Below the pieces are notes generated by a model. The model was given only the letters and a program-made list of their open reading frames with translations, searched no databases and was not told the origin of the DNA. Source: Candidatus Woesearchaeota archaeon (GTDB lineage Archaea; Nanobdellota; Nanobdellia; Woesearchaeales; WJKV01). Taken from it: DNA of 8,684 nt. The stretch covers positions 1 to 8,684 of the forward strand of contig JAHWIA010000032.1 in the NCBI GenBank assembly GCA_019322855.1, given 5' to 3'. The position numbers and the translations under genes were made by a program. Below are positions 1 to 4,672 of the stretch, one piece after another (within the stretch, counting starts at the first letter, position 1; every line of letters begins with the position of its first letter).

Positions 1-25
1 GGTTCTCCTTATCACGCTCGTTCAC
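1..25 (-). CDS. Start of a minus-strand gene at the left edge (partial, start uncertain)
   Basis: Reading leftwards there are clear translation-start signals but almost no coding sequence. A GAGGTGA Shine-Dalgarno at 28-22 lies six bases before a GTG at 15-13, which would read M-I-R-R-T. The GTG inside that same motif (25-23) opens another frame reading M-N-E-R-D-K-E-N. A second SD, AAGGAG at 10-5, would serve an ATG just outside the window. I cannot choose among the three, and the product cannot be named. What I infer is that a minus-strand gene begins here, downstream of the small membrane protein gene and probably with its own promoter near 162-169. Confidence 0.3.
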
Positions 26-45
26 CTCTTTTTTTAAATATACTC

Positions 46-78
46 AAAGTAAATATTTATTGAATATTAGTTTACTTT
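46..78. repeat. AT-rich 8-bp inverted repeat
   Basis: AAAGTAAA (46-53) pairs perfectly with TTTACTTT (71-78) across a 17-base loop. It lies between the interleaved repeats and the start signals of the left-edge gene, so it would form a second hairpin in the same predicted minus-strand leader. It is short and AT-rich, so chance is a real possibility. Confidence 0.35.
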
Positions 79-86
79 TCGTAATA

Positions 87-136
87 AGCAAACTCAATAA
101 TCACATAACAAAATTTGATGAGTTTGCTATGTGATT
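87..136. repeat. Interleaved inverted repeats (A-B-A'-B' order)
   Basis: AGCAAACTCA (87-96) is perfectly complementary to TGAGTTTGCT (119-128). AATCACATA (99-107) is perfectly complementary to TATGTGATT (128-136), and this second pairing extends to 97-139 if one T is bulged. Because the arms alternate rather than nest, an RNA could form either hairpin. Forming both would need a pseudoknot with a zero-length connecting loop, which looks strained. The arrangement resembles two mutually exclusive hairpins in a leader RNA, or a protein-binding DNA element. Confidence 0.6.
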
Positions 137-161
137 TATAAGAGAATATAATGGCCTTATC

Positions 162-169
162 TTTATAAA
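162..169 (-). promoter_or_regulatory. Candidate TATA box for the left-edge minus-strand gene
   Basis: TTTATAAA lies just past the stop codon of the 178-618 gene. It is identical to the TATA boxes before the SecA-like and Fis-like genes. Read on the minus strand it predicts a transcript start near 138, exactly where the inverted repeats at 136-87 begin. The box is palindromic, so direction is inferred. A plus-strand transcript would only run antisense into the membrane protein gene. Confidence 0.4.
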
Positions 170-177
170 CTTTGTGG

Positions 178-618
178 TTACCTGAACTTACACAGCATGT
201 ATATGGAGAATCCTATCAGGAATGCAAAAGCAGCAAATGGAATGACCATGAATGCGAAATAATTTCCAAATCCAAAAATACCCATTAAAACTCCTAACAA
301 CATCCCTAAGAATATTGAAAAGAGAGAATACACCAGATAAAAGATAGGCACAACCAAGGTTATTCTTTTGAATTTGTAAATCAAGAATAATACAATTGCA
401 ATAATGCTCAAGATTATTACAGCTACATTGAATAAAGTAAGAATGACATTAGATATCATCATTAGATAAAATATTGGAGTTGCTCCTACTCGCAGCAATT
501 GAGGCAGTAATACAATGTTCAGAAGTCCTAGTATAGCATAGATTATCACAACTATAAAATACGCTTTCAAGAACTTGCTCTTGTTTTCTGCAGGCTTTGT
601 TTTCTTTTTTCTGGCCAT
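178..618 (-). CDS. Small four-helix membrane protein of unknown function
   Basis: This encodes a 146-residue integral membrane protein that I do not recognise. The first 18 residues are strongly basic (MARKKKTKPA, then more lysines) and should stay in the cytoplasm. Hydrophobic stretches follow at about residues 18-40, 50-80, 86-113 and 120-142, which suggests four membrane helices with both ends inside. The tail is only MLCKFR. Glycine-rich segments occur near 104-118. There are no charged residues inside the helices that would suggest a transporter or an enzyme active site. The ATG at 618 is preferred because a TTTATATA box lies 24 bases upstream, the spacing for a leaderless message. The gene follows the coiled-coil membrane protein by 32 bases but has its own promoter. 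Confidence 0.75.
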   Translation of the reverse strand: MARKKKTKPAENKSKFLKAYFIVVIIYAILGLLNIVLLPQLLRVGATPIFYLMMISNVILTLFNVAVIILSIIAIVLFLIYKFKRITLVVPIFYLVYSLFSIFLGMLLGVLMGIFGFGNYFAFMVIPFAAFAFLIGFSIYMLCKFR

Positions 619-641
619 TGTTCTTTTTTATATGTTTGAAA

Positions 642-649
642 TATATAAA
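642..649 (-). promoter_or_regulatory. TATA box of the small membrane protein gene
   Basis: On the minus strand this reads TTTATATA and ends 24 bases before the ATG at 618, so transcription should begin at or next to the start codon. No SD precedes that ATG, which fits a leaderless message. The box lies just beyond the stop codon (653-651) of the preceding gene. Confidence 0.6.
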
Positions 650-650
650 T

Positions 651-1874
651 CTATTCCCTTGTCCTTCTGTCAAGGTCTTCTGTTTCGTTAAGCAATTGGT
701 CGAAAGTATGATGTAATTCTTCGAATCTTGTTGTCAGTGAAGTGTTGAACTCATGGCTCTTGTTATGGATGTAGTTCAGGCCGTCGTTTATCGCAGTCTC
801 CATCCTTGTCTCTGCCCTTGTGATGCCTTCTCTTGAGCCTTGGCTGACTTCATCATTGAACTGGTTAATTCCATTTTCAATGACTGTGTTTCTTTCTGTC
901 ATTGTGTGATGGACCTGCTGGGTAAACACATTTACCCTTCTGACCATGTCTCTTACATCTGTCCTTAATCTCTGCAATTGCTGTATAAGGATCTCTGCCT
1001 CTGCCCGCGCAGCCATCCTCTGCGAGAGTTCTTCATTTCTTTCCATCAATTGCTGCGTGTTGTTTTCCAATTCTCTTGTGTTGTTCATCAATTCTTCTGA
1101 TTCATTGTTCAGTCTTTCATGCACTGTGTTCATCTCTGTCCTGCTGTTCTCTATCATAGGATTCATGTCGTGCCTTACTCTTTCTCTCACTTCTTCTCTT
1201 TCTTCATCTGTGCTGTCATTATATCCTCTTGGTATCGCAGCCCTGATATTATAATGAACTTCATCCTCTTCTCTTCCGCCTCCTAAAAGATAGATGGTTC
1301 CATAGACTGCCAGGATTATGAAGATGGTAGTTCCCAGACCAGTGAACATAGGCTTGCCTCCGAGCGAGCCGAACATCTGGAAAGCCAATGCCAAGCCAAA
1401 GACTGTCATGAAGGTGCGCATGTTCTTTCCATTGATCTCTTCTGAATCAAAGATGTACCTGAAGATCGCTGCGATGAGAACAGAAAGAATGACTGCGAAA
1501 AACACATTGAACTGATGAGCTATCTCCTTGGCCCTTATCAATACCTGTCCTGGGCCTGCAACAAAAAAGACGCTCAATACAACAATGCCGGACATTGTCA
1601 GGCAGATGGTTTTTCCTGTCTTTGTGAGCTTGCCTTCTGGCGAGAAAGCCTTGCTCCTTGTCAGACCAAGAGCAAAGATGCCGTATAATAGAAAGAAGAA
1701 CAGGAAGAAAAGGATGGCGAACATGATCGGCTTGTTCTCCATGACCTTGTGGACGCCTGCGAGTGTCTGTGAAAACACGTCATTCTGTGCTGCAGCTGAT
1801 GGTACTATGAGCAGAATGATTAGAATAGACAGTACTATAAGTATTACAAAGCTTTGTTTTCTACTGCTATGCAT
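651..1874 (-). CDS. Multi-spanning membrane protein with long cytoplasmic coiled-coil tail
   Basis: This 407-residue protein is not one I can name. Residues 8-29 look like a cleavable signal peptide ending SAAA-Q. Five hydrophobic helices follow at about 48-71, 89-107, 122-142, 152-170 and 178-198. The loop at 72-88 is rich in lysine and arginine, so by the positive-inside rule it is cytoplasmic, and this puts the C-terminal half inside the cell. Residues 200-407 are highly charged and rich in Glu, Arg, Asn and Gln, with long heptad-like stretches (about 225-300 and 320-405) typical of a coiled coil. No enzyme motif is visible. The layout suggests a membrane-anchored scaffold, tether or signal transducer. 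A GGTGA SD (1885-1881) lies six bases before the ATG. Another role as a pore or envelope-spanning assembly factor cannot be excluded. Confidence 0.8.
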   Translation of the reverse strand: MHSSRKQSFVILIVLSILIILLIVPSAAAQNDVFSQTLAGVHKVMENKPIMFAILFFLFFFLLYGIFALGLTRSKAFSPEGKLTKTGKTICLTMSGIVVLSVFFVAGPGQVLIRAKEIAHQFNVFFAVILSVLIAAIFRYIFDSEEINGKNMRTFMTVFGLALAFQMFGSLGGKPMFTGLGTTIFIILAVYGTIYLLGGGREEDEVHYNIRAAIPRGYNDSTDEEREEVRERVRHDMNPMIENSRTEMNTVHERLNNESEELMNNTRELENNTQQLMERNEELSQRMAARAEAEILIQQLQRLRTDVRDMVRRVNVFTQQVHHTMTERNTVIENGINQFNDEVSQGSREGITRAETRMETAINDGLNYIHNKSHEFNTSLTTRFEELHHTFDQLLNETEDLDRRTRE

Positions 1875-1913
1875 TAATTTTCACCGCTTTTGGTGTTTAT
1901 GTAAGAATTAGCA

Positions 1914-1921
1914 TATATAAA
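1914..1921 (-). promoter_or_regulatory. TATA box of the coiled-coil membrane protein gene
   Basis: The minus strand reads TTTATATA here. Transcription would start near 1890 and leave a leader of about 15 bases that includes the GGTGA SD at 1885-1881. The box lies in the 55-base gap downstream of the L35Ae gene, so the two genes can be transcribed separately despite being in tandem. Confidence 0.55.
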
Positions 1922-1929
1922 CGTTTTGA

Positions 1930-2187
1930 TTATTGAATTTCAATGTCTTTTCCAATTGCCTGGCCAGGCATTCCTTTCTCGAACAAAGCTCTCACAGCAC
2001 CCTTGTTGCCGTGGATGTTTGAAATCTTGCCCTTGATCTCCTTGCCTGTCTCTGTCTTGAAAACAACTGTCTTGCCAACCAGTTTCTGTGCGTCTTCTTT
2101 TGAATTGACGCCCTCTACATAAATGATTATCTGATTGCCCTTCTGGGTTTTTCTCCCTCTCCTGAAATTGGCTATTTTAGCTTTCAT
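1930..2187 (-). CDS. rpl35ae: Large-subunit ribosomal protein L35Ae (eL33)
   Basis: This is the 85-residue archaeal ribosomal protein L35Ae, the counterpart of eukaryotic eL33 and a component of the large ribosomal subunit. It shows the family's conserved pattern: a basic start with IANFRRGRKTQ, a GKTVVFKT strand, a central KGKISNIHGNKGAVRALFEKG block and a closing PGQAIGKDIEI. The length is complete for the archaeal form. The family occurs in archaea and eukaryotes and not in bacteria, so this gene is the best anchor for the organism's domain. Start signals are ambiguous: a TATA-like box (2211-2218) would make the ATG leaderless, while a GGAG (2195-2192) four bases before the ATG could act as an SD on a longer message from the upstream TTTATAAG box. 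Confidence 0.95.
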   Translation of the reverse strand: MKAKIANFRRGRKTQKGNQIIIYVEGVNSKEDAQKLVGKTVVFKTETGKEIKGKISNIHGNKGAVRALFEKGMPGQAIGKDIEIQ

Positions 2188-2210
2188 ATTGCTCCAGAAC
2201 TTGATAGTTG

Positions 2211-2218
2211 TATTTAAA
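2211..2218 (-). promoter_or_regulatory. TATA-like box of the L35Ae gene
   Basis: TTTAAATA on the minus strand ends 24 bases from the ATG at 2187, which predicts a leaderless transcript. A second box, TTTATAAG at 2245-2238, would start transcription near 2213 and give a leader of about 26 bases containing the weak GGAG SD. Either or both may be used. Confidence 0.5.
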
Positions 2219-2273
2219 TGTTATTGTTATTTCTTGCTTATAAAGAAGGCCTAAAACTGCTGAAAATACGCAT

Positions 2274-2999
2274 TTAAGCTATTTTTTCAGCCTTTTTCCA
2301 CAGAATGTTAAAGTATCTTTTGTAAGCATCTGCCATATCCTTATCTTTAATCTGAATTATCTTTATTGTCGGATTGAAAGTTATCAAAACAACCTCGTCT
2401 CCGCAGACATTCGTCGCGACTTGAGAGTCATATAATTGGGGCAGGCACCTGACATATGTAAATCGTAATTTATTTATGACTTTTACTCTTTCATGAGCTT
2501 CAAAATTATAGATGTGATACATCTTTATCCCTTTCTTTATCCTTTCTTTATGGAAATTATCAATCCAGTGCCTTACTACTTCAAAACCTTTTTTAGGGAT
2601 CCCGTATGTCAAGAAAGGTTCATCAAACTCGAGAAAATGATAAAAAAGATTTCTTAGTGCTGCTGTTCCTTTATAGATATTGACTACACTTTCTGATTTA
2701 ACAAATTGCTGAATCAGCCTAATACGAGGAATTATCTTGGATATTTTTTCTTTTTTAGAGTCAAGAATATTCATCAACGAACTTGGGTCCAAAGCCTCAT
2801 ATACTACTTTTTTTTCAACAGTTTTCTTTGAAACCAATCCTTTCGCTTCTAATTTGTTTAATACATCGTAAGTGTTTGCCTTGAAAAGTTTGGATTCTTT
2901 AGCTATCTTGTAAGCCGAAGCAGCACCTAGTTCAGATAATTTAAGATAAACAATAGATTCATTTTTTGATAATCCTATTTCTTGAAGTAGCTTTTCCAT
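2274..2999 (-). CDS. TrmB-family transcriptional regulator
   Basis: This 241-residue protein matches the TrmB family of archaeal sugar- and metabolite-responsive regulators. The first 70 or so residues form a winged helix-turn-helix: EKLLQEIGLSKNESIVYLKL, then a recognition region (SAYKIAKESKLFKANTYDVL) and the wing (LEAKGLVSKKTVEKKVVYEA). A short coiled linker (DSKKEKISKII) follows. The C-terminal part starts with IYKGTAALRNLF and ends with IQIKDKDMADAYKRYFNILWK, both typical of TrmB-like effector domains. An in-frame ATG at 3011 would add four residues, but the TTTATAAA box at 3029-3022 is only 11 bases from it and 23 bases from the ATG at 2999, so 2999 is preferred. The gene is divergent from the methyltransferase operon, an arrangement common for a regulator and its target. 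The effector is unknown. Confidence 0.85.
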   Translation of the reverse strand: MEKLLQEIGLSKNESIVYLKLSELGAASAYKIAKESKLFKANTYDVLNKLEAKGLVSKKTVEKKVVYEALDPSSLMNILDSKKEKISKIIPRIRLIQQFVKSESVVNIYKGTAALRNLFYHFLEFDEPFLTYGIPKKGFEVVRHWIDNFHKERIKKGIKMYHIYNFEAHERVKVINKLRFTYVRCLPQLYDSQVATNVCGDEVVLITFNPTIKIIQIKDKDMADAYKRYFNILWKKAEKIA

Positions 3000-3021
3000 A
3001 CAAATTATCATAGTTTATTGC

Positions 3022-3029
3022 TTTATAAA
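3022..3029 (-). promoter_or_regulatory. TATA box of the TrmB-like gene
   Basis: TTTATAAA, within the perfect palindrome CTTTATAAAG (3021-3030), lies 23 bases before the ATG at 2999. That spacing supports a leaderless start there rather than at the upstream ATG (3011). Being palindromic, the box could in principle also work on the plus strand, but a better placed box for the plus-strand gene is at 3096. Confidence 0.6.
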
Positions 3030-3047
3030 GGTTTCCTAAAAAAGGTA

Positions 3048-3091
3048 GTAGTAATTACTACCAATGTCTGAAGATAATAGCCGCTACCAAT
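3048..3091. promoter_or_regulatory. Candidate operator between divergent regulator and methyltransferase genes
   Basis: The spacer contains a perfect 14-bp palindrome, GTAGTAATTACTAC (3048-3061), and two copies of CTACCAAT at 3058-3065 and 3084-3091, 26 bases apart. The first copy overlaps the palindrome and the second ends five bases before the plus-strand TATA box, in the region where TFB contacts DNA. A dimeric winged-helix protein such as the neighbouring TrmB-like regulator would be a natural ligand, and its binding could affect both promoters. The repeats are seen directly; the binding is inferred. Confidence 0.45.
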
Positions 3092-3095
3092 ATTC

Positions 3096-3103
3096 TTTAT
3101 ATC
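3096..3103 (+). promoter_or_regulatory. TATA box of the methyltransferase operon
   Basis: TTTATATC lies 83 bases before the ATG at 3187. Transcription would start near 3127, giving a leader of about 60 bases with an AGGAG SD at 3173-3177. This is the longest leader among the complete genes here, as the neighbouring promoters sit 23-28 bases from their start codons. Confidence 0.5.
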
Positions 3104-3186
3104 TAAAGTCCGACATATTAATTCTAGAAAATTTAATTGAAAATTAGAGTACTGCAAATTAGCGGGAGCTCTAGGAGAAAAATAAA

Positions 3187-4164
3187 ATGGAAAACAATTT
3201 GTGGAAATCGTTTCAATCTGTCGATAACGACGAACAAAAGAGAGTAGAGCTTACCAGCGCAATAACTAATAGAATGCTAAGGTTCGGCCTTCCTGAAACA
3301 ACTTCCTATCAGTCGTATGAGCGGGAAGCAGAACTTCTGGACATGTTATATCGCGGAATGGTAAATGATGAAACCCTGACAAGAGGATTTGAGGCATTCA
3401 AGAAATTTGTTCCTAAAGTTCCGGGCGAGATATTTGATAGATACAGGGCAATAAGATACGAACTGAAAAAACTTGACCTTGATACTTTGATAATAGGAGC
3501 ATGCGGTCTGTCTCCTTTGGGTCTGATCATGGCCGAAGAGAATCCAGAGCTAAATGTAATTGACACAGATCTTTCTGATGTGGTAGATTACAGACGCTCA
3601 TTAGAGATACAGGCATCACCAAGATATAGCCTGACAACACTTAATCTGCTGGATCCTGCGCAAGAGGAAGTCTCTGATATGCCAAAAGGAGAAAAAGTAG
3701 CAATGGTAGTCGAAGGGCTGATGTTCTACCTCGATGAAGGGCAAAGAAAGCAACTCAATCACGGTCTTCGTAAGATTGCCGACGGTGTTGCCTTGCCTTC
3801 TGCTAAAGACTTACATTACATCTTTGATGTTTATGTAGCAGATGCACCTTCGAAAAAGAGAGACACTGTATTTGATCCTGAACATCCGCAGTGGAAGGAC
3901 TTTATGAATCTTGTCTCGAACGTATATGAAGGGCAAAAAGCATTTTTCAGATCACGGAACGAAGTAATTTCATACCTAGAATCATCAGGCTACGAGATGG
4001 CACGTGCTAGTGAACAGTCCAGCAGAGATAGTGCGCATACAATTTTTGCGTGCAAATATAACATCAGCGGAAAAAGACTCTATAATGTACTGGCAAATCG
4101 TATTGCTGCAGTCGATGCAGGATTGATAAGAAAAAATCGAAGTAAAAGATCACAGAGGATTTGA
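3187..4164 (+). CDS. LCMT-like SAM-dependent methyltransferase
   Basis: This 325-residue protein resembles class I methyltransferases of the leucine carboxyl methyltransferase (LCMT/PPM1/TcmP) family, which pass a methyl group from S-adenosylmethionine to a carboxyl or hydroxyl acceptor. The SAM-binding loop is at residues 101-112 (LIIGACGLSPLG). The acidic strand end that holds the ribose is at 124-131 (VIDTDLSD), followed by the family's YRR helix start (135-137). A VVEGLMFYL motif at 174-182 matches the characteristic EGL.MYL strand. A helical N-terminal part and a basic tail (RKNRSKRSQR) flank the fold. The substrate is unknown. An AGGAG SD (3173-3177) precedes the ATG by nine bases. The next gene is translationally coupled, and the divergent TrmB-like protein probably regulates the pair. 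Confidence 0.8.
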   Translation: MENNLWKSFQSVDNDEQKRVELTSAITNRMLRFGLPETTSYQSYEREAELLDMLYRGMVNDETLTRGFEAFKKFVPKVPGEIFDRYRAIRYELKKLDLDTLIIGACGLSPLGLIMAEENPELNVIDTDLSDVVDYRRSLEIQASPRYSLTTLNLLDPAQEEVSDMPKGEKVAMVVEGLMFYLDEGQRKQLNHGLRKIADGVALPSAKDLHYIFDVYVADAPSKKRDTVFDPEHPQWKDFMNLVSNVYEGQKAFFRSRNEVISYLESSGYEMARASEQSSRDSAHTIFACKYNISGKRLYNVLANRIAAVDAGLIRKNRSKRSQRI

Positions 4165-4167
4165 GGT
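4163..4167 (+). promoter_or_regulatory. SD overlapping the methyltransferase stop codon
   Basis: GAGGT shares its first two bases with the TGA stop (4162-4164) and lies four bases before the next ATG at 4172. Ribosomes finishing the methyltransferase are positioned to restart at once, so the two proteins are probably made in coordinated amounts. Confidence 0.6.
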
Positions 4168-4171
4168 AAAA

Positions 4172-4612
4172 ATGGCAAAAGTAAGCTGTAAGGAATGTGG
4201 TTGTGTTTTTACACAGGATGAAAGATTTGTTGGAGGCAGTCTTTGGTGCGAATCATGCAGGTCAAAGCATTCTGAAAAATTGACAGAAGCAAGAAGACTT
4301 GCATCCAAAGAATTTGGGACTCTGTATGAAAAGGGTTCTGTCAGGGCAGAAGAAGAGACAAGCAAGCTGATTGACAGGATTGAAAAGAACAGGGGCGGCG
4401 AGACGACTTATGCAATTGAATGCAAACGGTGCGGCGTCTATCTTGGAGATTGGGTCTATAGCAGGGACGGATATCATCCTCCAGAATTCTGCGGGGAATG
4501 CAATGACAAAGTCATTTATGAAGCTAAAGAAAGGATAAGAGAAAGAGAAGAGAGAAAAAGAGAAGCAAGAGAAAGGCTAAGAGACATAGAAGATAGTTTC
4601 TCTGACATATAG
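4172..4612 (+). CDS. Double zinc-ribbon, coiled-coil protein
   Basis: This 146-residue protein carries two four-cysteine zinc-binding sites: C6/C9 with C26/C29, and C84/C87 with C107/C110, each a CxxC pair separated by 16-19 residues. A charged helical segment (about 31-75) joins them. The end (about 113-146) is a long Glu/Arg/Lys-rich helix likely to form a coiled coil. Zinc ribbons of this type bind nucleic acids or proteins, and no catalytic motif is visible. Its SD overlaps the stop codon of the methyltransferase gene with only seven bases between the two genes, so it may act with that enzyme, for example as a substrate, an adaptor or a targeting subunit. I do not recognise a named family. 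Confidence 0.75.
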   Translation: MAKVSCKECGCVFTQDERFVGGSLWCESCRSKHSEKLTEARRLASKEFGTLYEKGSVRAEEETSKLIDRIEKNRGGETTYAIECKRCGVYLGDWVYSRDGYHPPEFCGECNDKVIYEAKERIREREERKREARERLRDIEDSFSDI

Positions 4613-4641
4613 TCCCCTAAGAGTAGTGTATATAGGTAAGC

Positions 4642-4649
4642 TTTATAAA
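4642..4649 (+). promoter_or_regulatory. TATA box of the SecA-like gene
   Basis: TTTATAAA ends 24 bases before the ATG at 4673, the spacing for a leaderless archaeal transcript. There is no SD before that ATG. Two nearer ATGs (4654 and 4663) are out of frame. A second AT-rich element, GTATATA (4628-4634), lies further upstream and is less well placed. Confidence 0.65.
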
Positions 4650-4672
4650 CAAAATGAAGAATATGTCTCACC

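Noticed and set aside
87..136. A stable H-type pseudoknot
   Set aside because: The connecting loops would be 0 and 2 bases long across stems of 9-10 bp, which is sterically strained. Alternative hairpins fit better.
946..1911. Plus-strand open frames of 65-127 codons opposite the coiled-coil membrane protein gene
   Set aside because: They are antisense to a gene with a clear signal peptide, helices and coiled coil, have no start signals, and read as low-complexity Ser/Leu or Lys/Met-rich sequence.
3000..3011. Upstream ATG at 3011 as the start of the TrmB-like gene
   Set aside because: The TATA box ends only 11 bases from it, so the message would begin downstream of that ATG. The ATG at 2999 has the right spacing and gives the usual family N-terminus.
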